Source: Diplocarpon mali (Eukaryota > Ascomycota > Leotiomycetes > Helotiales > Drepanopezizaceae). From it: a DNA stretch of 54,110 nucleotides. The notes under the pieces were generated by a model. The model worked only from the letters and a program-made list of their open reading frames with translations. It made no database searches and was not told the DNA's origin. A program made the position numbers and the translations under genes. The DNA is taken from assembly GCA_024741835.1 (NCBI GenBank), contig JAENRP010000129.1, positions 56,154-110,263 on the forward strand, given 5' to 3'. Shown one piece after another: positions 22,901 through 35,574 of this stretch (position 1 is the first letter of the stretch; each line of letters opens with the position of its first letter).

Positions 22901-24458
22901 ATGGGTGTCAACCAGTCCAAGTCTCCTCTCCCAAACGAGAAGCTCGTTGTCGAGCGTCTCAGAGCTATGGAGATCAAGGACTCCGAGGACTACGTCCAGG
23001 TTGACGAGAAAGCTCTCTCTGGATCCTCCAAGACCAAGTTCAGAGCTCCCTGGACGGCATTGTCCGTTTCAGAGGTCGAGCATTGGGAGCAGCAGCTTCT
23101 GCAGGATCCAAAGAATAGGTGAGCTGGTCTTCGTTTACCGGATGATCCGAGCTGATACTGGCAGACTTGCTCTCTCAGCATTGAGCAGCGCAGACCCAAA
23201 GACCGTCCTGACGTCCCGCTCGACGACCATCAAAGACCAGCAGATCTTCAACATCAAGATTCCGTTCGAGGGAGCCCCCATCACGAATCAGAGACAGTCC
23301 GGACGGTGCTGGCTTTTTGCCTCGACGAATGTCTTCCGCGTCGCTCTCATGAAGCGCCACAATCTCGACAAGTTCGAACTTTCTCAGGCATATCTCTTTT
23401 TCTACGATAAACTCGAGAAAGCAAACTTCTTCCTCGAGCAGATCCTCGACACTGCCAGCGATGATCTCGACACCCGAACAGTCCAGACACTACTGCAGAG
23501 CCCGGTTGGCGACGGCGGGCAGTGGGATATGGTCTATAATCTGGTTCACAAGTACGGTCTTGTGCCGCAAGTCCTATATCCAGATTCCTTCAATGCACAG
23601 GCATCCAGTGCTATCAACACCTTGATCACCACCAAGCTGCGCGAAGATGCTCTGCAACTGCGGGCTTTGGCCACCTCTGGCACCAAGTCATCGAAAGAAA
23701 TTGCAAACATCAAGGATAAAATGATTCGTGAGGTGCACCTCATCCTCACTCTTACGCTGGGACCCCCACCTTCGCCCACCACCGAATTCACATGGAGTTA
23801 TCTGGATAAGAACGGTGCTCCGCAAGAACTCAAGACTACCCCGCTGGCTTTCTCCAAGGAGCTCTCTTCTCCCAAGTCGATTCGCATCACCAACTCCACC
23901 GTCCACGACATGTTCTCTCTGGTCAACGATCCCCGAAACGAATATAACACCCTCCTCACCGTCAACCGACTTGGTAACATTGTTGGTGGGCGTGGTATTA
24001 CATATGTCAACGTCTCAATGGATACCATGAAGGAGGCCTGCATCAAGATGCTGCAAGCAGGTCTCCCCATCTTCTTCGGCTCCGATGTGGGGAAGTACTC
24101 CAATTCGTCCTCGGGAATCATGGATACATCCCTCATCGACTACGAGCTTGGCTTCAACGTGCGTCTCGGCATGTCCAAGGCCCAACGACTGATGGTTGGA
24201 GAAAGCGCCATGACCCATGCTATGGTCCTGACTGCAGTGCATATCGAGAACGGCAAGAGCGTCAGATGGCGCGTGCAGAACAGCTGGGGCGAGGGTGCTG
24301 GCAGCGATGGCTGGTTCGTAATGAGTGATAAGTGGATGGACGAGTTCACTTACCAAGCAGTTGTTGAACCTCGTTTTGTCAGCAAGGAAATTAGAGACAT
24401 CCTTAACTCTGAGCCGAAGGTGTTGCCACTTTGGGATCCGATGGGTGCTCTGGCGTGA
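22901..24458 (+). CDS. Bleomycin hydrolase / cysteine aminopeptidase (peptidase C1B family)
   Basis: A 503-residue papain-like cysteine aminopeptidase of the bleomycin hydrolase (yeast Lap3/Blh1) family. These proteins form hexameric barrels in the cytosol, trim peptides and detoxify homocysteine thiolactone. Exons 22901-23118 and 23165-24458 flank a 46-bp intron (GTGAGC...GGCAG) and join as PKNRLALSALSS. The catalytic triad is visible: Cys121 in QSGRCWLFA, His424 in MTHAMVL, Asn445 in VQNSWGEG. Family landmarks PVGDGGQWDM and PIFFGSDVGKY are present. The start at 22901 has ATGG and follows a pyrimidine/CA-rich leader. An ORF from 22725 with ATG would use the intron region as coding and lose exon 1, so I rejected it. 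The N-terminus MGVNQSKS fits an N-myristoylation signal, which might tether a pool to membranes. Confidence 0.95.
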
Positions 24459-24637
24459 CGTCAAGTGTGGCATGATGAGAATATATTGATGGTTATCTTA
24501 GTCGTTTGATTTTGCGTAGCGTTTCTTGTTTTTCGGCTATTCGCGCCATTGAATCGAGACATCGTGGATCAACATCTTGTCTTAATATTATAGTCATAGT
24601 GGTCGAATCATATCCACATTCAGTTCTATTACAAATC

Positions 24638-25180
24638 TAGCATTTGTTTTGTCGCTTGCGATAGCCTCCACTTCGCCTGCCAACAGTATCAGGCGCAGTC
24701 TTCCTCGATTGGGTATAGTTCAAAGCGCCTGTGCTTTCTTGCCAGGGCGGAATCAGCCTCTTACCAGAAATCTCGTGGATTTGCCCGGTACTTACAGCGG
24801 TCGTAGCTCCTGGCCTTCTTGTGCAAGTCTTCTATCATCTTTTGCAGCTCCAGCTCGGTGTCCTTGTCCAGGGCTCCGGCTCATTCTGATAACAGTTAAT
24901 GATCATTGATTACTATTCTGCGCAGCGAGACACTTACCAATTGTTCTCTGCATGTCCGTGTCTATTCCATACTGACTCAAAAATTTCTGGTCCTGGAACT
25001 TCCGCTTGTAAGAGTAGGTGGGCCTATATTCACCTCAGCGTGTCAAAACAATCTGGCTCTCCTCGATATTGAAATCGACGTCTGCTGGAGACGCTAGATT
25101 AGAGAGATGCAAAGTAACGAAAACAAAGAAAACGAACTAGACCCACGGAAGAATGCGCCATGAATTGCGTTGGTAGGCAT
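24638..25180 (-). CDS. Possible small multi-exon gene, unidentified (perhaps broken)
   Basis: Reading leftward from an ATG at 25180, coding-like pieces are separated by plausible introns. A first exon MPTNAIHGAFF is followed by DVDFNIEESQIVLTR, a TGA, then GEYRPTYSYKRKFQDQKFLS in the same frame up to a GTAAGT donor. Next comes a Lys/Glu-rich exon with LDKDTELELQKMIEDLHKKA, then another GTAAGT. A last exon could end at TAG 24638. The TGA in the middle could mean an unrecognised intron, a sequence error or a dead gene. I do not recognise the protein. It is convergent with the bleomycin hydrolase gene. Confidence 0.35.
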
Positions 25181-28100
25181 GGTGATATGTTTTGAAGAAT
25201 GCTGATCAATTCGTTTACGCCTCGTGAGGATGGAGGCACGTTGGGAGTGTTCGTCTTCACGAACTAATCAAGGTATGATGTTCGATTTCGAGAACGTCTG
25301 TTGAGCAATTTGACTTGAGAGTTGAGTAGGGGCCCTTACAAATACTACTTTCTGTCGTAGGTTGAACCTAGCGTGGCCTCCTCCCACACGTAATCGGCCC
25401 AGCCAAATAGGGAAATTTAACGTATTTTTAGTTATTCATACGACTAATGCCATAAGGCTGGCTAGCACTTGAAGGGTCTGCCTGGATTTTCATTTACAGA
25501 CCGGACTTTACAGCGTTAAATAACGATTTGGAATAATCTCCAGTTCTCACCTTTTGATATTAACACAGATAATCTCTTCGCGTGGTTTATATGTATACAT
25601 AGATGAACTTCATTCAATATCTCTTGAATGTTTACTACTCTATCTCAGGTCGAATGAAAGATATTTAAGTACAAATCGCGACCATAAAAGCCAGCTCAGT
25701 ACCTAGGCAGCAATGCGATGGACTTCTTATAACCACATACCACTGGATGTTGATATTTACAGAATATTTCAATAAGAAGACAATATACGAAAGTGCAATA
25801 CGATACCATTGCTCATGTAAGCAAAAGAAGATACCACGAGTCCGTGACATTTATACATGTATTGGATGGCCTCTTTCATTCCGCATAAGGGTAAATCCTA
25901 TAATACCGAACAGGGCGAGGAAACATTACAATGAAGCTTCAAGTGAGGCTCTTATAAATAGCACCGACGAAGATCAGATATGCTTGGGGCTGACAGAGTG
26001 CCAAGATAAGGGAGGGAGCTGTTGATTACTTGGCGAGACGTGGTGAAGCTAATCGATACTTCCTCAAGTCGCTATCCTGGTGGTCTTAGAGGTACTAGAT
26101 TATTCATACGCCTTGGCAATAATCCTTGGTGTGGTTCAATGCGCCAAATTGTCCACTCTTGAGAGCTCGAGTTTGTTATGGGCTCCTCGCTTGAAAAGTA
26201 AACAATCAAACCCGTGACTTTGAATATCAAGGATTTGGCAAACCAAAAACACAAGCAGGACATACGTTTATTGAAAGCCAGGCGATTTAAGTTAGAATTT
26301 TTATCAGTAGGGTATACGCTGAGTCTATATAATGAATTTATCTAACTTTTTTATGAAACCTGACGAATGTCAAGCAGGGATACTGGCCAGAGGCCACCAG
26401 AGGAGAGTTCTGCCAGCGATTCACCTATTGCGCCATCTTTGCAGTAATACAATGGAGGGAAAAGGCGCTGAAAGCGGTCGACCCGAGGTTTAAAGCCTTA
26501 TGAAGGCCATATGAAATTAGATATCTTTGATAAGCCGGGTGTGGTACTTATACTGCCAACTTGAACCATACTGAATGTCGAGGATGTGTTGAGAAACTTC
26601 ATCTTAAAGATTAACGGCGGATTTTTCGGAAACATTCCAATGGAGGAGAGGATACATCTAGAAATTCGTACTCAGAATACCCAGTGAGTAAAAAGGCTTG
26701 GCGGATATGACTATTGAAGTCTATCTTCAGAGCAATTAGGGCTTCAATATCTCTCGCGGTTTAGGATTATCATTGTGGCAAAATGAGGCCCTTTTTTCAA
26801 GATCGAACTATCAAGTTAGAAAGTAGTCCCAGACTATAAAAGAGAAGGTTGCGCCATGCCGTTCTTCCAGGGACAAGGATATTTAATCACTGCATTCAAT
26901 AGCAATTATCAATTAGTTCCCATACATTCAAGACTCTTGAGGTATCTGATTTATGGTAAGAAGCATCTTTTTGTTAGCCTGAACAACCGTTTTTGAAAAC
27001 TAAGTCTTGGCTCAAGGTAAAAACTTGATAGAAGCTGGGCGACATGATGGATTATTATGTGCGTTCACCGCACTTCAAAGTCCTTTCTCTCAACATTGTG
27101 CTGGAATGCCTGCCCTAATTTGTCTGTTTCCTTCTGTGTGTGGTAAGAATATAGATGGTAGAACTAAATTATAATCGTTTCCTCTCTAATTCTCGCGTGT
27201 AGCTGCACATCTCGAGCTACTATTATATCCTTTGAGCTCCCCCAATAACGTTGACCAGGATAAAACCTGCTAACCGCCAACACCCTCGAACATCAGAAAC
27301 GACCAGACTCGAGCAATTTCCACTATAGATAATCCATAAAGCTGGCCACAGGTAAGGGGGCCGACGTCGCTCGGAACATCACGACGATCACATGGCCTGG
27401 TCCCTCGGATTTTTAATTTGAAGAATTTCAACGATAGTTTCAAACTTTTTTCGGTCGCGGACGTCAGTGTTTGAGGTTCCATAGTAAAGGACAAGTCAAC
27501 TGCCATGACCTTGAATCTCAGAATGCTCTTGTGTCCTGAGAGCGAACTCCGATTCCCAAATGTGACGCAGCAGCTCATCTGATAGTTTCCTCAAGTATGC
27601 TCTTTGTGATTTTTTTCAAAAATTTACCGAGACATTCGTGGGTTGTTTCGTGCTAGATTCAGAAATTCTGGTTGAGAAAGACCATCTTCATTGGAGTTAT
27701 AAGCAAGCTCGGCCAGTTTGCTTAGGGTTCTCTCTTGTCAGTCCCTACCAAGCACCAGTTGTGCATCTTTCAGAGCTTGCGCGTAATCATTGCCATAACG
27801 GCAACACATATCGAACCTGTCCAGTTCCATGAACACGAGCCTGCCTCGATCATGTCTGTCGTAACTTTCTACTCCAAAGGTGATGTCTTGAAAGCTGCTA
27901 AGATTTGATATGGTCCCACGATAGAATTTGAATAGAAGCCTTCATTACTATCGCCAGCTGCAGAACTTCTAGGCTCCCCAAGGTAGAGTTTACTGACCTT
28001 TGAAATATCAGGTCCGAGATCGCGCAAGGCTAATCTACTCTGTTAGTGAAGGAGAAGCTTAATCTCGTGATTTGTTGCGTAACTCAGATACAGTGTACCT

Positions 28101-30878
28101 ACCTCGAATAACACTCATGTTACTGGAGGAGAGTGGTCGTTACTGAAGACATGCTCATTGGATTTTGGTGCCACCGCTCAAGACTCGCTGCAAGCCATCA
28201 ATAATGATGGGGGTTTAGACGATGACGCCGGTACCTGTGCCCGAGAACACGATGATAGCCACTGTTTCTGAGAGCAGGAACAAAATAAGCAGCAGCAGAT
28301 GACAGGCTGGCATTTGAAGATCGACGATGAAGCAAAGCCCATTTCCAGGCAGGCTTAACTTGCGTAGCTAGACTTAGGACCAAAGTCTCTCTCAACAATT
28401 GGTATACCACGGTGCGAGTACCAAATGGACCGATCTCAATGTCAGTCCGCGGGAGGAGGGTCTCTATTGTACCACATATCTGTTACGTGCTGATGGTCGT
28501 AGAAGTCCGCACTTGAAGCATCGTGGACTCCAATATCCGATCTTATTCTAGCTCACATGCGTTCTGAATTAACGAGCTTGATATGAATGATGCGGGGTCC
28601 CTGCAATGCTTCTTTCCAGATCATCTAGTGCATTTCGAGCGGAAGCGTATAGAAGAGAGTGAACATCGTGAATGGGTGCTGAAAGCGGCTAGTGTTTTTA
28701 TCATCATAAATTCATGGAAAATTTGAAACGGACCAGAGAGGGGCGCTCATTGATTGATTGCTTGGTGGATGGATGAGTGAGAAAGCAAGATGCATGTGAT
28801 GTCTAGTTTGATGAGAGCACACGTGACAGTTGTAATACTAGAAGGAAATTTGCATCTTAGAAAACACAGGCTGTTGTAAATGCCACGCGTATAAACCACG
28901 AAGTCTCACAGATCGGAGAACCTCACAGATTCAGATCAGAAGGGACTCTCCAGCTAATCCAGAATCACTTGCGCCATCTAGAGTTAGTTAACAACGACTT
29001 CACTAAGTCGGTTCTGCGAACTATCATCCTCCCAATCCACTCTCTAGGTATCTGTTTTTTCCCTCGGTATATAGCAACTGTTTTGCCTCCAATTAAACCC
29101 TGCACACAAGCAGTTCCACTCCATAGTAGGCATCCCAAGCTCCGTACTCATTCTGGCTTATTTCTTTACAGTGTACATGCCACTGGATAAAAACCAATTC
29201 TTGTACACAACTGTACCTACCATTGTAGAGGTCTGAAAACGATGAGATCTCGTGACAGGAAGTCATATGGCTGGCATAAGCTGGATGAAGGATAAATACA
29301 AGACCTGTGATATACTTTAGAAAGCGCACAACGCCAACACACCAACAATCTACGAATACACCTTCAACTTGGGTATTGTTCCCAACTCTTCTTCGAGGCT
29401 GGCCCAATTGTGGTGCTCCCTTGCCTTGGAGAAACTCTATCACTCGTTGAGAAAGAATAAAATCATCCAGAGCACAGGTACGTACGCGGAATATTATTAA
29501 TGGTTATTTTTTCATATGCAGGTCAAGCCAGCTTTTGCCAAATTCTCAGAACCTTCGCCTTCAGTTGTTTCATGCAGCTCGCTTAGCGAACTCAGGGGCT
29601 CATTAAAAAAAAAAGACACCCCGCATCACCTAGCATCCAATTACCACTATAATTCACTCACCATTTTGTTTTCAGAGAAGCATTACCTCATCGATGATGA
29701 AATTCGCCACCTTTTCTCAAGGTATTATAAACTGATATCCACACCATGTACGCCGTACTTGAGGGAAGCAGGCTGCTCAGCCAACCCAGTTCAGTTTGGT
29801 CGTTCTCATCGTAGCCCAGGTTGCTAGGCGTCGGATTTTCATGGATATAATTTTGAGCAGAGTCTCAGCGAATCGGTTTAAAGTGCGTCACGGAACGTCT
29901 TGGATGCCGTTTGCCCGCAAATCAGTGTTTTCGCGGACAGCACGACCGTTCAAATCGAGTAAGGTCTTGCAGAAGGGGGTAAAAGGCCTTCGAGACTGCC
30001 GTTATAAATTTTCTTCGTCAGTTAAAGCAGGCAGCCTATTCCGTAGAGATACACACGTGGGACGTGTTCACTGTTGGGAGAGATGCTATTGACATGTGAA
30101 GAGATGGGTGCGTGCCAGCTTGGCGCCGCGAACTGTAAGCACAGCCATTAAAATAGACATGCAGATCACGTCAAGGAATGATCTGTGGGTATAGAAATGA
30201 CCAGGACAGTGGCAAAAGCCACAGAGATCCAGCCGTAGAGATCCATAAAAAGAAATCAGAGACTAAACTGAGATGGAATAAGTGATGGCTTGCATTATAT
30301 TAGACTTCGTTATTGATAAATATTTAGCCTCTCCGCACTATGAATTGTAACGGTAAAAGCTTGTGTGTGAACAACAGGAATGCTAGCATTCAAGGAGATT
30401 AAAGACAGAGACAGCATTTAGCAGGAGGCTCATAGGTGGTCAGGTGAGAATACTTGGAAGTGAAAGAGGAAGACTTCAAACCAAATTAGCTTTTCATCTT
30501 GAAAAGCTACCTAAAGACTAGATTTGTAACTACAGAAGTTTAGGATCGACATTCAACTAGCTCTAGGGCGCAATGAAAAGCTGGTCTACTATCACATGGC
30601 GTATATATTGTAGTGAGCTGAGAATACCTTACTAGATTATTGAAAATCAAAAGAGAACAGCAAAAAAGCCTTCATAGCGTTAAATAATTATAACTGGTGA
30701 TGATTTCGATGTTTAGCACATAATGCTGACGAAGAGGGAAGAGTGATTGAAGTGGGCACAACTCCGCTAAGCGACTAGGATGGTAACAAACCTATCGCCT
30801 AAGATGTCATGCTCTTGCCCCACCATCTTGCCCTCACTTGCAAACACGTTGCGCCTCAACTCCATATCACAACACATC
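25181..30878. other. Long AT-rich gene-free block
   Basis: Almost 6 kb of AT-rich DNA with dense stops on both strands, typical of RIP-degraded repeats. Its only coding-like content is a minus-strand relic near 27600-28118 and a further minus-strand protein-like frame at 28198-28410. No terminal repeats could be paired by eye. The block runs to within a few hundred bases of the Rqc2 start codon. Confidence 0.5.
27600..28118 (-). pseudogene. RIP-like decayed minus-strand gene
   Basis: Leftward from ATG 28118 the sequence reads MSVIR, a GTAGGT donor and an AACAG acceptor. Then a stop-interrupted but protein-like stretch follows, including ALRDLGPDISKVSKLYLGEP and NEGFYSNSIVGPYQILAAF. TAG and TGA codons replace what could have been Gln or Trp/Arg codons. 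Further fragments continue in shifting frames to about 27600. The family was not recognised. Confidence 0.3.
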
Positions 30879-33800
30879 ATGAAGCAGAGGTTTTCTTCGA
30901 TCGACGTAAAAGTATGTAAAAACTTTCAAACAACGCATTGCAAGTTCGCTAACATGGCTAGGTCATCGCCCATGAGCTGTCAAATGCCCTAGTTAGCCTC
31001 CGTGTCTCGAATGTCTACGACCTCTCCTCGAAGATCTTCTTGGTAAAGTTCGCAAAGCCCAACCATAAGCAGCAGATAGTCATCGACTCTGGCTTCCGGT
31101 GTCATCTCACGGAATTCTCGCGCGCGACAGCCGCGGAACCATCGGACTTCGTAAAGCGGCTGCGGAAATACCTCAAAACTCGGCGCGTCACTTCTGTCGC
31201 ACCAGTCGGCACAGACCGGATCATTGAAATACAGATCAGCGATGGACAGTACAGATTGTTTCTGGAATTCTTTGCAAGCGGTAATATCATTTTGACGGAT
31301 AAGGAGCTGAATATACTGGCATTATTGCGGATAGTCGGAGAAGGCGAGGGTCAGGAGGAGCTGAGGGTAGGGCTAAAATATTCTTTGGACAATCGACAAA
31401 ATTACGGAGGGATTCCGCCGCTCACCATTGAGCGACTAAAAAATGCTTTGCAGAAGTCTGTGGACAATGGGGATAATTGCCTCGTAGCTGGTAAAAAGCT
31501 CAAGAAGAAGGCATCGGATGCGCTGAGACGGGCTCTTGCGATTTCTATCACAGAATTCCCACCCATGCTGGTTGAACATGCCATGCGAGTGACAAGCTTC
31601 GATTCTTCTCTCAAACCGGTAGATGTATTGCAAAGCCAGGAGCTGTTAGACCATCTAATGCGATCATTACAAGAAGCCCAGAGAGTAGTCCAGGAAATCA
31701 CACGCTCCGAAGTTACGAAAGGATACATTATTGCCAAGAAAAAAGACGGGTACGAAGAGGCATCGCAAGAGGACCAGGCTAGAAACTTTGTGATCTATGA
31801 AGATTTCCATCCTTTCCGACCAAGCCAATTCGAAAACGACCATACTATAGTCTTTCTGGAATTTCAAGGCTTCAATAAGACTGCCGACGAGTTCTTTTCT
31901 TCGATAGAGGGGCAGAAATTACTATCTCGGCTTCAGGAACGAGAGCAAAATGCGAAGCGCAAGATCGAAGCTGCGAGGCTAGATCAGGCAAAACGATTGT
32001 TTGGGCTGCAAGAAGTCCAAGAGCTGAATATTCGAAAAGCTGCAGCTCTACAGGCAAACGTAGAACGAGTGCAAGAAGCTATGGATGCCGTCAATGGATT
32101 AATTGCTCAAGGAATGGACTGGGTTGAGATTGGGAAGCTCGTCGAGCTAGAGCAGAGGAGAAACAATCCTGTGGCTTCCATCATCAAACTGCCTTTGAAG
32201 CTCCAGGAAAACACCATCTCCCTACTGTTGGACGAGGAGAGGTTTGTTGAGGATGACGAGTCAAATTACGAGACTGACAGTGACGTATCAGAAAGTGGAG
32301 ACGAGGCGCCAAAAGAAGATCCCAAACAGAAAGCAACTGAGAAGAGACTTACAGTCGACATCAACCTAGCACTCTCACCATGGGCTAATGCACGGGAATA
32401 CTACGACCAGAAAAGAACTGCCGCTGAGAAGGAGCAGAAAACATTACATTCCTCAACTAAGGCATTGAAGAGTCAAGAAGCCAAGATCGCTCATGATTTA
32501 AAGAAAGGTCTCCAGCAGGAAAAAGCTGTCTTGCGGCCTGTCCGACGACAGATGTGGTTTGAGAAGTTCACATGGTTCATCTCTTCCGATGGGTACTTAG
32601 TTCTAGGGGGGAAAGATGCCCAACAGAACGAAATTTTGTACCGGAAGTATCTAAAGAAGGGAGATATCTACGTGCACGCCGAGGTACAAGGTGCTTCGTC
32701 AGTGGTAATTCGGAACAATCCCAAGACACCAGATGCTCCGATTCCACCCTCAACGCTGTCCCAAGCTGGAACCTTGACCATCTCTTGCTCATCTTGCTGG
32801 GATTCCAAGGCCGGAATGTCAGCTTGGTGGGTTAGTGCCGATCAAGTCTCTAAGTCGGCTCCAACAGGAGAGTTCTTGCCGACTGGAAGCTTCATGGTCA
32901 AGGGGAAGAAGAACTTCTTACCCCCAGCTGTTTTGCTTCTAGGATTTGGTGTAATATTTCTCATTAGCGAAGAGAGTAAAGCTAGGCATGTCAAGCACAG
33001 AGTGCAAGATGATGAGCCTGTGTCAAATCCTGTGGGGTCTGAAAATCCTGAGTCACGACTCCCCGAACTAGACGACGACCATGGAAGCCTTCATGATGAA
33101 TATATAGATTCTGAAGTAGAGGAAAGTGGCAATACTAACCCGTTACAGACAGGATCTGCCCAGCCAGAGATCTCCGATCACGACAATGAGCAGCTAGCAG
33201 ACGAAGTTGTCGAGCTACATAGTGACGAAATATCTCGAGAAGAATATCAACTCGCAGAGCCCAGAATTGCCGCTGAATCCGGAGATGACGCTGGTTCTGA
33301 AAAGCACGACGCATCACAAGCGTTGCTTTCCAAAACCCAAACATCCAGCACAAGCAAGAAAGGGCCCGCACCGGCTAAACGCGGCAAAAAAGGGAAAGCC
33401 AAGAAGATCGCTTCAAAGTACAAAGATCAAGACGAAGAAGATCGTATTCTTGCCCAGAAACTAATCGGTGCCTCGGGTGGCGTGGAGAAAGCCGCCGCAG
33501 AAGCGTCTGCAAAGGCAGCCCGAGAGGCCGAGCTGGCATTTCACAAAGAGCGACGAAGAGCCCAGCACCAACGCACACAACGAGAAACAGCCGAGCACGA
33601 AGAGATGCGCAAAACAATGCTCGAAGATGGGAAAGAAGCCGATGCCGCAGAGGAAAACCTCACCTCTTTCGATGCCCTTGTCGGCAAGCCTCTGAAAGGC
33701 GACGAAATCCTGGAAGCAATCCCTGTGTGCGCACCCTGGGCGGCCATGGGCACGTATAAATATAAGGCTAAGCTGCAGCCTGGCACGCAGAAGAAGGGAA

Positions 33801-34045
33801 AGGCAATTAAGGAGATTCTAGGGCGATGGGTTGGCGATATGACGATCAATGGGAAAGTAGACGAGAAGAGTGAGGATACGGAGAGGATGTGGCCGAGGGA
33901 AATGGAAATGTTGAAAGGATGGAAGGTGGAGGAGATTACGAACACTGTGCCGGTCAAGACTGTGAGGGTCATGATGGCTGGGGGTGCTGCTGGGCCTGCG
34001 GGTAAGGGTAAGGGTGGGAAGCGGGGGAAAAGGGGGGGAAGGTAG
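30879..34045 (+). CDS. Ribosome quality-control factor Rqc2/NEMF (Tae2, NFACT family)
   Basis: Rqc2 binds stalled 60S subunits carrying peptidyl-tRNA, recruits the E3 ligase Ltn1 and, in yeast, directs mRNA-free CAT-tail addition. Exon 1 (30879-30911, MKQRFSSIDVK) and exon 2 (30962-34045) flank a 50-bp intron (GTATGT...CTAG), giving 1038 residues. The residues needed for CAT tailing in yeast (D9, D98, R99) have counterparts Asp9 and Asp96-Arg97 (VGTDRII). NFACT-N comes first, then a helical middle with coiled-coil-like stretches (about 330-520) and an NFACT-R domain at about 542-680 (YVHAEVQGASSVVIRN, SAWWV, GSFMVKGKKNFLPP). An acidic linker and a Lys-rich segment follow, then NFACT-C from about 930 (CAPWAAMGTYKYK), ending in a Gly/Lys/Arg tail. 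A long AT-rich block lies directly upstream. Confidence 0.96.
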
Positions 34046-35574
34046 TGAGCGTGGGTACAAAAATCGGGTAGGAAAATGGACTATGTTGGAAGGATCTTTG
34101 AGTTGCAGATTAATTGTGGCTTCGAAGATCCCCATCTAGAAACATTTTTCAAGCTCAGATACCTTGAATACCTGATTTAGGGATAAGAGGGCTTGCTTTT
34201 CACAACCAGGGACTACTGACCGAGCTTCCCTTCGATATCGAAAACAAAGGAAAGCCGTCGATATAATCAAACACTGTCACCAGGTCCCCCAATACCAACA
34301 AACAACATGCCTCTGCACCGGAACATCATAGCTGCAAGAGCCCATATCATAAGGTTTGTATCCCATCAATCGCAAACCCCCCTCAAATAACATCCCCAGG
34401 TACCAGATGCCATCCATATCTCGCCACCTTGGTCATTGATTGCCAGGTAATTCCCCATTCTGCATTCTGGTAGGAGTATCCTCGGCCAATCATAGCGCTT
34501 GATCCTCCACGGCGCCAGTGGTTAAGCGAGCCTTTTTTGTTTTTTTTCCAAACCATCCTTGCAACTCACGACTCTCCTCCTCTCCCAGGCTTTCCCCCCC
34601 TTCCTCACCACCAGCACCTCTTCCATCCCATCACAACGCTTTCGCAGAGCTCGCCACATTGGCAACATTTTCATGGATACGATATTACTCGCTCGCGCAG
34701 GTCTTCCCTAGGTACGTGCCGGGCAATCGAGTCGAGAGCGCTTGCCCCGTCTGTTCTTTTCCAAGCCCGCGGGTCGCGATTGACATCGAAAGCATCCTTG
34801 GCCTCAACGCCACCCCCAGACAGTCACTTACGAGCATGCTGTATGCTTGCTTCCTTGCTGCGTCAATTGTTTTGCTGAACCGTGCTGACTTTTTCAAGAG
34901 ACTCTCAGCTATTCATTTCCAGGCTTCGCCCTTTGAGCACGTTGAACAGATCAACTTCGCCATTCACCAAGCATCCTCGTCGCCAAATTTACTCACTTAA
35001 CCCTGGATTCTTCAAAGACAGCCGGTAAGTAGCTTGGGAGCTTACCAGTAACAGTATGTCGTCCCATGTTTCATGACCTCGGTTTCCCTGCAATGTGAAA
35101 GGTTCAATCAGCTCAAGAGCTTCGTCAATTCTACCTCGCACCTCCTGTGTTGCAGAGTTTGCTCCCACCTCGGACTCAACAGGAGATTCGTGCGCTCCAA
35201 GCCTAGATTGCAGATATCTAGTCGCTGAGTATCCTAGGATGCTGTTTGAACAACAGCCAATTGCTAACCATGTTTGTCCAGAAGTCCCACGAAACAATTC
35301 AACCATAATCCTCCCAACACAAAATAACATACTTTCCTCGGTCGCACTTTCCGTCTGGCTCTTCAGCCACAAATCCAGTGCGGAGGTCACATTGACGCAG
35401 CAGCCACGAGCTGTTGTCTTGTAGAAACATTAACACAATACTCTTCTTAAATACGGCCTTACTTTCGCCCAGCTTCGCCCAGCTTCGCCTTTTTTTGATG
35501 TGAAGGTGAAACCTTGCATTCTGTACTCTTGCTTCCCTCTTGCAACCAAGCTGACCTAAACCTCGATAGCAAAT
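34046..35574. other. Intergenic region between Rqc2 and the helicase, with possible spliced leader ORF
   Basis: No full gene is supported. A short spliced ORF may start at 34307. The plus frames at 34518-35000 lack an ATG at their opening. A pyrimidine-rich stretch at 34560-34630, a GTAAGT at 35030 and a three-copy CTTCGCCCAG tandem repeat near 35462-35490 suggest 5' leader and promoter DNA of the helicase gene. Confidence 0.4.
34307..34430 (+). CDS. Possible 28-codon spliced microORF
   Basis: ATG 34307 opens 15 codons and a partial one (MPLHRNIIAARAHII...), then a GTTTGT donor at 34354 and a CCCCAG acceptor at 34399. The second exon continues RYQMPSISRHLGH and stops at a TGA near 34430. Shortly after, CCAG|GTAATT looks like another donor. 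It may be an upstream ORF in the leader of an unannotated transcript rather than a protein gene. Confidence 0.2.
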
